Positions 1 through 5,941 of a DNA stretch of 6,112 nt are shown here, piece by piece. A program made the translations under genes and the position numbers. How positions within the stretch are numbered: position 1 is the stretch's first letter; each line of letters opens with the position of its first letter. The notes beneath the pieces are model-generated. The model saw only the letters and a list, made by a program, of their open reading frames with translations. It was not told the origin of the DNA and did not search any database. This DNA is from an uncultured Acinetobacter sp. (GTDB lineage Bacteria > Pseudomonadota > Gammaproteobacteria > Pseudomonadales > Moraxellaceae). The stretch covers positions 1 to 6,112 of the forward strand of contig CAAGMP010000112.1 of NCBI GenBank assembly GCA_900771065.1, in the 5' to 3' direction.

Positions 1-681
1 AAAATTCTATTATTGATGACAGCATTTCATGTTTCCACGCCTACCTTGTCTTATAAGTATTGGTTAAATGGTGTGCTGTATTGGCTTTATCAAAATACAG
101 ATAAATCTGAGTCTGACTATTTTAATGCATTACAACATTTAGCGAGAAAGTTTATTTTTCAGCGGTATCTAAATGAAAAACAGATTGATTATTTTGATTT
201 GATTTATGGCAATCAGACAATTGATGATTTTAAAATTGATCAATCCAAACTAAGCTTTGGCAATATTGAAAATAATTTTGTCTTTAACTATTTGGATTTC
301 TTGATTTATTGTGATGCAGAAAATAGCAATGATAAGGTAATCAAAAACTTTAAATTTACGCAACGGAGTTCGGTTGAGCATTTTTATGCACAACAGATAG
401 AGGGAGAGCGTGATAAATTAGATCATGAAAATTTACATCGCTTTGGGAACTTGTGTCTCATTAGTTCAAGTAAAAATTCAAGCATAGGGAATCGCTTGCC
501 AAGTGCTAAACGTGATTATTTTATGCCTGAGATAAGGAAGGGTAAAATTGATACCCTTAAATTGTATTTGATGATTCAAACGCTTGAAGAAGAAAAAGTT
601 TGGAAAAAAGAACAAATCCTAGATCACGAGAAAAAGATGCTTGATTTGTTTGAGTTAGATTACCAAGACTTTGTGAAATGA
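1..681 (+). CDS. DUF1524 (HNH / GmrSD C-terminal-like) nuclease domain protein, 5' partial
   Basis: The reading frame is open to base 1, so the gene starts upstream; the in-frame TTG (13) and ATG (16) look internal. 226 residues are visible. The first ~115 are a mixed helical region, followed by the nuclease signature, numbered from the first visible codon: V-E-H with the likely catalytic His at 127, then F-G-N-L (Asn 150), K-N-S-S (Asn 159) and S-A-K-R (Lys 170). This H / GN / N / K spacing is typical of DUF1524, a His-Me finger (HNH) DNase module. It is usually fused to an N-terminal DUF262 NTPase/specificity module in modification-dependent defence proteins such as GmrSD, BrxU or SspE. The common H-I-x-P-Q is H-F-Y-A-Q here, so the usual proline is replaced. 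A charged helical tail of about 55 residues follows. Without the N-terminus the protein cannot be assigned to one of those systems, and activity is inferred. The gene ends in TGA 152 bp before prfC, which has its own candidate promoter. Confidence 0.75.
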   Translation, partial: KILLLMTAFHVSTPTLSYKYWLNGVLYWLYQNTDKSESDYFNALQHLARKFIFQRYLNEKQIDYFDLIYGNQTIDDFKIDQSKLSFGNIENNFVFNYLDFLIYCDAENSNDKVIKNFKFTQRSSVEHFYAQQIEGERDKLDHENLHRFGNLCLISSSKNSSIGNRLPSAKRDYFMPEIRKGKIDTLKLYLMIQTLEEEKVWKKEQILDHEKKMLDLFELDYQDFVK

Positions 682-709
682 GTGTTGGTGAATCTATTCA
701 ATAATTTGA

Positions 710-739
710 ATTGCGGATAAATCAAGACATATCCGCAAT
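710..739. repeat. Perfect 10-bp inverted repeat (ATTGCGGATA / TATCCGCAAT) upstream of prfC
   Basis: ATTGCGGATA at 710-719 is followed by its exact reverse complement at 730-739, with a 10-nt spacer. As RNA this gives a 10-bp stem, but no T-tract follows, so it is a poor intrinsic terminator for the upstream nuclease gene. As DNA it has the layout of an operator with half-site centres 20 bp apart, about two helical turns. A third copy lies at 769-778. The function is unknown; a 3'-end-stabilising hairpin for the upstream mRNA and a regulator site are both possible. Confidence 0.7.
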
Positions 740-760
740 CAGTAAAATCCTATTCAAATC

Positions 761-769
761 TGCTACAAT
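761..769 (+). promoter_or_regulatory. Candidate extended -10 promoter for prfC (TGCTACAAT)
   Basis: TG-C-TACAAT combines an extended -10 TG with TACAAT (764-769), five of six matches to TATAAT. No good -35 hexamer lies 16-18 bp upstream (around 740-747, AT-rich without TTGACA), which is acceptable for an extended -10 promoter. Transcription would begin near 776 and give a leader of roughly 58 nt before the prfC ATG. This is prediction from consensus only. Confidence 0.45.
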
Positions 770-778
770 ATCCGCAAT
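769..778 (+). repeat. Third copy of the TATCCGCAAT motif, overlapping the prfC -10 region
   Basis: This is identical to 730-739 and in the same orientation, 39 bp downstream; with the preceding A the match is 11 bp (729-739 and 768-778). It can also pair with 709-719 over 11 bp, giving an alternative to the 710-739 hairpin with a long loop. Its first base is the last base of the candidate -10 hexamer, so a protein bound here would cover the likely transcription start. Confidence 0.65.
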
Positions 779-833
779 TTTCTAGATTGATCTTTCTGAT
801 CTTTGCACTGCTATTTTGCAGTAGGTGTTTTCC

Positions 834-2426
834 ATGAGCTTTAAAGATGAATTAGCGGCACAAGTCGCGCAGCGCCGTACTTTTGCGATTATTTCCCACC
901 CCGATGCGGGTAAAACTACAATGACAGAAAGATTGTTATTGTGGGGACAAGCCATTCAAGTTGCAGGTATGGTTAAAAGTCGTAAATCTGATCGTGCGGC
1001 AACTTCAGACTGGATGGAAATGGAAAAAGAACGTGGTATTTCCATTACAACATCCGTAATGCAATTTCCATTTAAAGACAAAATTATTAATTTACTAGAT
1101 ACACCGGGACATGAAGATTTCTCTGAAGATACATATCGTACTTTAACAGCTGTCGATTCTGCATTGATGGTGATTGATGGTGCAAAAGGCGTTGAGGAAC
1201 GAACCATTAAATTAATGGATGTGTGTCGTATGCGTGACACACCGATTATTTCATTCGTCAACAAAATGGACCGTGAAATTCGTGAACCATTAGAATTATT
1301 AGATGAAATTGAAAATGTCTTAAAAATTAAATGTATTCCTTTGACATGGCCTTTAGGTACAGGGCGAGATTTCGCTGGGGTTTACAATTTATTAGAAGAA
1401 AAATTTTACGTTTATAAAGCAGGTTTTGGTTCAACCATTACCGATATTGAAGTCCGTGATGGCTATGATTATGCCGATTTACGTGACAAAGTGGGTGAAT
1501 TGGCATGGGCAGCGTTTGAAGAATCATTAGAATTGGTGCAAATGGCAAATGAACCTTTAGACCGTGAAGCCTTTTTAGCAGGGCGTCAAACGCCAGTTTT
1601 GTTTGGAACGGCATTGGGTAACTTTGGTGTAGATCATGTTTTAGATGCTTTTAGTGCCTATGCACCGCCACCTAAGGCACATCCAACGAAAGAGCGTCAT
1701 GTTGAAGCCACAGAAGAAGGCTTTACAGGTTTTGTATTTAAAATTCAAGCTAACATGGATCCAAAACACCGTGACCGTATTGCCTTTATGCGTATTTGTT
1801 CTGGGAAATATGAAAAAGGTTTGAAAATGAAGCATGTACGCACAGAAAAAGATGTTCGTATTAGCGATGCTTTAACCTTTTTAGCAGGTGATCGTCAGCA
1901 TTTGGAAGAAGCATGGCCAGGTGATATTATTGGTTTGCATAATCATGGAACAATTCAAATTGGTGATACATTTACTTCAGGTGAAAAGTTGCAATTTACA
2001 GGAATTCCGCATTTTGCCCCTGAAATGTTCCGTCGTGTACGCTTGAAAGATCCATTAAAATCCAAGCAATTACAAAAAGGTTTAAAAGAACTTTCCGAAG
2101 AAGGTGCAACGCAAGTCTTTATGCCACAAAACAGCAATGATTTAATTGTGGGTGCAGTGGGGGTGTTGCAGTTTGAAGTGGTGGCTTATCGCTTGAAAGA
2201 AGAATACAAAGTCGATTGTATTTATGAACCTGTGAGTATTAATACCGTGCGCTGGGTTTCTTGTGCCGATGAGAAAAAATTCAATGAATTTAAAAAGAAA
2301 GCACATGATCAACTTTCAGTTGATGGCGGTGGGCATCTAACTTATCTTGCGCCAAGTCGTGTCAATTTGCAATTAATGCAAGAGCGTTATCCTGATATTA
2401 TTTTCCGTAATACGCGCGAACATTAA
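834..2426 (+). CDS. prfC: Peptide chain release factor 3 (RF3), translational GTPase
   Basis: RF3 is a cytoplasmic GTPase of the EF-G/EF-Tu class. It binds the ribosome after peptide release and drives RF1/RF2 off so they can recycle; it is also linked to post-peptidyl-transfer quality control. From ATG 834 the protein has 530 residues, against 529 in E. coli. The G domain shows G1 SHPDAGKT (21-28), switch region ERGISIT (66-72), G3 DTPGH (89-93), G4 NKMD (143-146) and a G5-like FGTAL (257-261). The diagnostic RF3 stretches follow: FKIQANMDPKHRDR, the HNHGTIQIGDTF segment and the C-terminal TREH. An in-frame GTG at 825 would add three residues. ATG 834 is preferred because TAGGTG (822-827) places AGG 8 nt upstream, and the GTG itself lies inside that ribosome binding site. 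The gene is intact and has its own terminator. Identification is secure; only the start is slightly open. Confidence 0.97.
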   Translation: MSFKDELAAQVAQRRTFAIISHPDAGKTTMTERLLLWGQAIQVAGMVKSRKSDRAATSDWMEMEKERGISITTSVMQFPFKDKIINLLDTPGHEDFSEDTYRTLTAVDSALMVIDGAKGVEERTIKLMDVCRMRDTPIISFVNKMDREIREPLELLDEIENVLKIKCIPLTWPLGTGRDFAGVYNLLEEKFYVYKAGFGSTITDIEVRDGYDYADLRDKVGELAWAAFEESLELVQMANEPLDREAFLAGRQTPVLFGTALGNFGVDHVLDAFSAYAPPPKAHPTKERHVEATEEGFTGFVFKIQANMDPKHRDRIAFMRICSGKYEKGLKMKHVRTEKDVRISDALTFLAGDRQHLEEAWPGDIIGLHNHGTIQIGDTFTSGEKLQFTGIPHFAPEMFRRVRLKDPLKSKQLQKGLKELSEEGATQVFMPQNSNDLIVGAVGVLQFEVVAYRLKEEYKVDCIYEPVSINTVRWVSCADEKKFNEFKKKAHDQLSVDGGGHLTYLAPSRVNLQLMQERYPDIIFRNTREH

Positions 2427-2439
2427 TTTTAAAATAAAT

Positions 2440-2468
2440 AAAAACAGCTTCATTTTGGAGCTGTTTTT
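2440..2468 (+). terminator. Rho-independent terminator downstream of prfC
   Basis: AAAAACAGCT (2440-2449) pairs with AGCTGTTTTT (2459-2468), and the stem can extend by a U-G and a C-G pair to leave a 5-nt ATTTT loop. The right arm ends in a five-T run, and the hairpin begins 13 nt after the prfC stop. The A-rich left flank means it could also stop transcription coming from the right. It lies only 16 nt before the ATG of the next gene on the same strand, so that gene needs read-through or a promoter upstream of the hairpin. Confidence 0.85.
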
Positions 2469-2484
2469 ATAGGATACAAATCAC

Positions 2485-3279
2485 ATGAAAAAAACCTTAA
2501 TAGTTTCACTGATTGCAGTTGCACTTTGGGGTTGTAGTCCTTCATCACAAGAAACACAAACGCAGCAAGTTGAAGCCGAAAAAAAAGATCATCCTTTGCA
2601 ATATTTGACCATTAAGGAAAAAGCGGCTGCCATTGCATTGCCATTTTGTGAAGATAAAAAGTGTATTGATGTTGAAATTCAGACCTTAGAAACGCAAGAT
2701 CAATGGTTGAATCAATGGATTGCACAGCAACAATCTGACGTGATTCAGATGCAGATTGGTTTAGAACAAAAAATGACTTTGCAGCAAGCTGTTGATGCTT
2801 ATGTGAAAAGTTCAGATGAATGGCGACAAAAAAATACAGAAAATACCGCTTATGATTTAAATTTGTATACTAAAATGGCGTATCAGAAAAATGAGTTTAC
2901 CCTTTTGCAAATCGTTGTTGATGCAAAACAACAAGATGTAGATTTTAAAAATCGTTACTATTTTTCTGTAGCAGATCGTAAGCAACAAAAAACATTGACC
3001 CTTTTAGATATTATTGATTCTAAACAACAACAAGCCATGCATGATCTGGTGCAACAAGCCTATCAAAAATGGTTAACTGAACAAAGTGAAAGTGTGAAAA
3101 ATCAAGCGCCTAAAACCTTGTATTGGGGGCAAAGTGATTGGTTTTTTGACCATGAAGGAATTGGTTTGCATTATCGTGCGAACCAAATTGTACAAGATGG
3201 GAAACAGCTTGATATTTATTTAACAAAGTCGCAGACTAAGGCAATGTTAAAAGCTGAAATTTACGCCAAAATGTTCTAA
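2485..3279 (+). CDS. Secreted lipoprotein, divergent DUF3298-like paralogue of the next gene
   Basis: 264 residues. The N-terminus is a lipoprotein signal peptide: basic MKK, a hydrophobic stretch (5-15) and the lipobox L-W-G-C with the lipidated Cys at 17. There is no Asp at +2, so outer-membrane sorting is expected. The mature part is glutamine-rich (37 Gln overall). A CxxxxC pair at 55 and 60, in L-P-F-C-E-D-K-K-C, aligns with the same motif in the following gene. The C-terminal half (about 135-255) resembles a DUF3298 fold in pattern: YYFSVADRKQQKTLTLLDI, then WFFDHEGIGLHY, then a final strand. It lacks the GGAHG motif found in its neighbour. ATG 2485 is supported by AGGA at 2471-2474, 10 nt upstream. 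It starts immediately after the prfC terminator and is followed 55 bp later by its paralogue, probably co-transcribed. Function is unknown; envelope location is inferred from the signal. Confidence 0.85.
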   Translation: MKKTLIVSLIAVALWGCSPSSQETQTQQVEAEKKDHPLQYLTIKEKAAAIALPFCEDKKCIDVEIQTLETQDQWLNQWIAQQQSDVIQMQIGLEQKMTLQQAVDAYVKSSDEWRQKNTENTAYDLNLYTKMAYQKNEFTLLQIVVDAKQQDVDFKNRYYFSVADRKQQKTLTLLDIIDSKQQQAMHDLVQQAYQKWLTEQSESVKNQAPKTLYWGQSDWFFDHEGIGLHYRANQIVQDGKQLDIYLTKSQTKAMLKAEIYAKMF

Positions 3280-3334
3280 ATTTGCAGTATTTTAGGGTCA
3301 ATAACACAAAATCAATTGAAAGGATTTTAGGTGA

Positions 3335-4285
3335 ATGTTCATGAAAAATAATAAAACTTGGATATTCTATTGTGTTGCTGTGGTCTGCTTTTTGGTTGGA
3401 TGTCAGCCTGAAAAAAAAGCTGAAAAATCAGAGGAAAAACCTGCTGTAATTACAGAAAAACCAGTTGAAAAATCCAATTTACAACTTCTAGGTCAAGCTG
3501 AAAAATTAGACTTAGATCTACCCGTTTGTCAGGAACAAAATTGTCCTAAATTATCAATTTATCGTTTGAATAGTAACCAAATTTTTATTGATGAATTTAT
3601 TGATCAGCAAATTTTACTTTTGTTAAAACAAACACTAAATGTTGAAATTCCTGATGGAATGGAGCAAAAAACAGCGAGTTCTGAGCCGAAAAATTTAGAA
3701 AATTTGCTAAGTCCAAAACAAAAACTAGAACAGGGTGTTTTACCATATAAAACCGATTTTATTGCGTTAGATCAAGAAGCGAAAGCATTAAGTGCAAATC
3801 ATCAAATTAGTTTTTCAATTAGCCCTAAGATTTTGAATTCTGAAGGAAATTTGGTGACTGTGGTTTTAAATAGTAACCATTATTTAGGCGGTGCGCATGG
3901 TTCAGTTTCACAACAATATTTTAATTTTGATTTAGAAAAGAAAAAATTAGTTCCTTTACAAGAACTTGTAGAGCAAAATCAGTTAGCACAACTAGAAAAA
4001 AAGGCACATACTGTTTTTGAAAAATGGGTAATTGATACTTTGCTTGCAGAAAATGTAAAAGAGTATGAACAAGTTTGGCCATTTAAGTTGCCTAAAAATT
4101 ATTATTTAGGGCGAAATGGCTTAATTTTACAATATGGTGAATACGAAATAGGACCTTATGTCGTGGGTTTGCCACGCTTAGTGATTCCATATGATGATTT
4201 AAAGGGTATTTTAAAAGAGAAATATCTAGTAAAAAATAACATGAAAAGTGATATTTCATCATCGAGTGAAGTTCTAGCCGAATGA
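3335..4285 (+). CDS. DUF3298 domain-containing lipoprotein
   Basis: 316 residues. Signal peptide with basic KNNK, a hydrophobic core (9-21) and lipobox L-V-G-C (lipidated Cys 23), followed by a charged Lys/Glu/Pro-rich linker (about 25-48). A CxxxxC pair at 65 and 70 aligns with the preceding lipoprotein. The C-terminal domain (about 155-295) is a recognisable DUF3298, as found at the C-terminus of RsiV and the deacetylase PdaC. It has GGAHG at 185-189, FNFDLEKKKLVPLQELV, and the hallmark YEIGPYVVGLPRLVIPY at 270-286. No catalytic polysaccharide deacetylase domain is present, so an enzymatic role is not supported; a periplasmic binding or sensing role is a guess. The start is uncertain: ATG 3335 sits 10 nt after AGGA (3321-3324), the same geometry as the previous gene, while ATG 3341 sits 9 nt after AGG (3329-3331). 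Its end overlaps the tatD start by 4 bp. Confidence 0.88.
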   Translation: MFMKNNKTWIFYCVAVVCFLVGCQPEKKAEKSEEKPAVITEKPVEKSNLQLLGQAEKLDLDLPVCQEQNCPKLSIYRLNSNQIFIDEFIDQQILLLLKQTLNVEIPDGMEQKTASSEPKNLENLLSPKQKLEQGVLPYKTDFIALDQEAKALSANHQISFSISPKILNSEGNLVTVVLNSNHYLGGAHGSVSQQYFNFDLEKKKLVPLQELVEQNQLAQLEKKAHTVFEKWVIDTLLAENVKEYEQVWPFKLPKNYYLGRNGLILQYGEYEIGPYVVGLPRLVIPYDDLKGILKEKYLVKNNMKSDISSSSEVLAE

Positions 4286-5094
4286 TTCAGCTCTTTGATA
4301 CGCATACACATTTTGATTTAGTTGATTTTGATCATGATCGCGATCAATTAGTTAATATGGCAAAGCAAAATGGAGTTGAGCATTTGCTGTTAATTGGCAT
4401 TGCACAGCCGCACTTTGCTAAAATGTTAGCGGTACACGATAATCTAAATCAGTTGAATAAGACCATAAAAATACATATCGCACCTGGACTACATCCTTTT
4501 TATATTCAACAACATGAATTGCAACATTTAAATGATTTAGAACATATTTTAAAGACGCGTCATTGTGCCGCCATTGGTGAAATTGGCTTAGACACTTTTT
4601 TACCACAACATAAACAAACGGCAATTATACAGCAACAACAATCTTTTTTTGCAGCACAATTAGAACTTGCAACGTCTTATCATAAACCAATTGCTTTGCA
4701 TATTCGTAAAGCACATGCACAAGTTTTGGCAATGCTCAAGCAACATCGCTTTAAAAATGCAGGAATTGCACATGCCTTTAGCGGGGGGATCGAGGAAGCA
4801 AAAGCCTTTATTCAACTGGGTTTTAAAATTGGAATTACTGGACAAATCACTAATCTAAATGCAAAAAAACTCAGACAAGTGGTGGAAAAAATTGGTTTTG
4901 AACATTTAGTGATTGAAACAGATTGTCCTGATATGACGCCTTTATGTTGTCAAAATTCGACAACACAACGTACGCGCAATGTACCCGCAAATTTAGTTTA
5001 TGTATTAAATGAATTGGCAACCATTTTTGCTCAACCGAAAGAAAAAATTGCGCAAAAATTATGGGAAAATTCATTCCAAGTTCTAGATATTTGA
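4282..5094 (+). CDS. TatD-family metal-dependent hydrolase (YjjV-like)
   Basis: 270 residues, normal for the TatD family of TIM-barrel amidohydrolase-superfamily proteins. These use two divalent metals and are described as DNases/3'-5' exonucleases; some TatD relatives have been reported as D-aminoacyl-tRNA deacylases. Metal ligands are visible in order: DTHTH with His 8 and 10, GEIGLD with Glu 100, ALHIRKA with His 140, HAFSGG with His 164 and ETDCPDM with Asp 214. The G-L-H-P at 69-72 is also conserved. The FDTHTHFD start, HAFSGG...GFKIGITGQIT and ETDCPDM resemble E. coli YjjV more than TatD or YcfH. The substrate cannot be read from sequence. The protein is probably cytoplasmic, since there is no signal peptide. 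ATG 4282 overlaps the preceding stop as ATGA and lacks a good Shine-Dalgarno sequence, suggesting translational coupling to the lipoprotein gene. Confidence 0.93.
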   Translation: MIQLFDTHTHFDLVDFDHDRDQLVNMAKQNGVEHLLLIGIAQPHFAKMLAVHDNLNQLNKTIKIHIAPGLHPFYIQQHELQHLNDLEHILKTRHCAAIGEIGLDTFLPQHKQTAIIQQQQSFFAAQLELATSYHKPIALHIRKAHAQVLAMLKQHRFKNAGIAHAFSGGIEEAKAFIQLGFKIGITGQITNLNAKKLRQVVEKIGFEHLVIETDCPDMTPLCCQNSTTQRTRNVPANLVYVLNELATIFAQPKEKIAQKLWENSFQVLDI

Positions 5095-5123
5095 CACACA
5101 TCAATTGGGAAAATCAGTAAAAT
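5091..5123 (+). promoter_or_regulatory. Weak candidate promoter for tcdA
   Basis: A perfect TTGACA (5091-5096) contains the tatD stop codon, and TAAAAT (5118-5123) is a five-of-six -10 match. The 21-bp spacer is longer than the 16-18 bp normally needed, so this pairing is doubtful. No better pair was found in the 58-bp gap, so tcdA may instead be read through from tatD; no terminator is visible between them. Confidence 0.2.
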
Positions 5124-5152
5124 AAGCATCATTTTTGCTGTGATTTTGAACC

Positions 5153-5929
5153 ATGACAGATTTTCTTCAAGATGATGAATATGAACGCCGTTTTGCAGGT
5201 GTAGCGAAAATTTATGGTGAACACGCTTTTCATCATTATGAGAAAAGCCATGTAATGGTGATTGGCATAGGTGGTGTCGGTTCGTGGGCGGTAGAGGCTT
5301 TGGCACGAACAGGCGTAGGTGAATTAACTTTAGTTGATATGGATGCGGTTGCAGCTTCAAACATCAATCGTCAATTACCTGCTTTGACCCAAACCTTAGG
5401 GCATGAGAAAATTGAGGTTATGGCACAACGTTGCCAACAAATTAATCCAAGAATAAAAATTAACTTAATTGATGATTATTTAACCCCTGAAAATGTCAAA
5501 ATATTATTGGAATGTTCACCCGATTTGATTTTAGATTGCATTGATGATGTCAAAGCAAAATTAGCCTTAATGTTACATTGCCGTTTTAATAAAATTCCAT
5601 TAATTGTTTCGGGGGGTGCGGGTGGAAAATTAGATCCCCTTAAAATTCGCGTGGCAGATTTATCTAAAACTGAACAAGATCCAATGCTTGCAAAATTACG
5701 TGCTCAATTGCGCAGTAAAGGGATTTGCAAAAAGCCAAAAGAAAAGTTTGGCATTACCTGTGTGTATTCGGTAGATAATCCATTTTCAAGTGCAGATGTG
5801 TGTCCAAGTGCAGGTTTGCGTTGCGGTGGTTATGGTTCGGCTGTGGTGGTGACGTCCAGTTTTGCTATGGTTGCTGTGGCTGAAATTTTAAAACGTTTAG
5901 ATCAAATTCACATGAAAAAGCCCCAATAA
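5153..5929 (+). CDS. tcdA: tRNA threonylcarbamoyladenosine dehydratase TcdA (CsdL), E1-like
   Basis: TcdA is a ThiF/MoeB/E1-like enzyme that uses ATP to dehydrate t6A at position 37 of ANN-decoding tRNAs to cyclic t6A (a hydantoin form), which strengthens decoding. It usually works with the cysteine desulfurase-like system CsdA/CsdE. 258 residues, slightly shorter than E. coli TcdA (268), with the difference mainly in the loop before the C-terminus. Visible motifs: N-terminal RRFAGVAKIYGE, nucleotide-binding GIGGVGS (38-44), LVDMD (60-64) with NINRQ (70-74), DCIDDVKAK (128-136), GGAGGKLDP (154-162) and DLSKTEQDP (169-177). The E. coli equivalents GIGGVGSW, NTNRQ, GGAGGQIDP and DLAKTIQDP match well. 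ATG 5153 matches the family start, although no strong Shine-Dalgarno sequence precedes it. It lies 58 bp after tatD and converges on dusA, with its stop codon inside the dusA terminator loop. Confidence 0.95.
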   Translation: MTDFLQDDEYERRFAGVAKIYGEHAFHHYEKSHVMVIGIGGVGSWAVEALARTGVGELTLVDMDAVAASNINRQLPALTQTLGHEKIEVMAQRCQQINPRIKINLIDDYLTPENVKILLECSPDLILDCIDDVKAKLALMLHCRFNKIPLIVSGGAGGKLDPLKIRVADLSKTEQDPMLAKLRAQLRSKGICKKPKEKFGITCVYSVDNPFSSADVCPSAGLRCGGYGSAVVVTSSFAMVAVAEILKRLDQIHMKKPQ

Positions 5930-5937
5930 ATGGGGCT
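5915..5937 (-). terminator. Rho-independent terminator for dusA, overlapping the end of tcdA
   Basis: AGCCCC (5919-5924) and GGGGCT (5932-5937) form a 6-bp, mostly GC stem with a 7-nt loop (5925-5931). Read on the minus strand, the stem is followed by five T residues (complement of 5915-5919), the expected U-tract. On the plus strand it is followed by TAAAATTA, so it is a poor terminator for tcdA. The dusA stop codon lies 4 nt before the hairpin. The tcdA stop TAA (5927-5929) sits in the loop. Confidence 0.75.
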
Positions 5938-5941
5938 AAAA

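Noticed and set aside
13..18. TTG (13) or ATG (16) as the true start of the nuclease gene
   Set aside because: The frame is open to the window edge and the N-terminal part of the DUF262/DUF1524 architecture is missing, so these are most likely internal codons.
1..681. Base composition of the nuclease fragment as evidence of horizontal transfer
   Set aside because: It is AT-rich, but a rough count of sample lines in prfC gives a similar value (about 30% against 33% GC), so composition does not support transfer.
710..739. Inverted repeat as a rho-independent terminator of the nuclease gene
   Set aside because: No T-run follows the right arm (CAGTAAAATCC), so the intrinsic terminator rule is not met.
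825..833. GTG at 825 as the prfC start
   Set aside because: The GTG sits inside the TAGGTG ribosome-binding sequence for ATG 834 and has no well-placed site of its own.
956..1264. Open reading frame of 102 codons on the minus strand inside prfC
   Set aside because: It lies fully opposite the conserved G domain of prfC, resembles no family I know and has no sign of its own start region; it is a mirror of the prfC coding bias.
4667..4858. Alternative plus-strand frame inside tatD
   Set aside because: It overlaps the tatD region carrying the metal-binding histidines; its translation has no recognisable motif.
5031..5360. Open reading frame of 109 codons on the minus strand across the tatD-tcdA junction
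   Set aside because: It overlaps the ends of two well-identified genes, has a low-complexity His/Pro/Leu-rich translation and shows no family motif.
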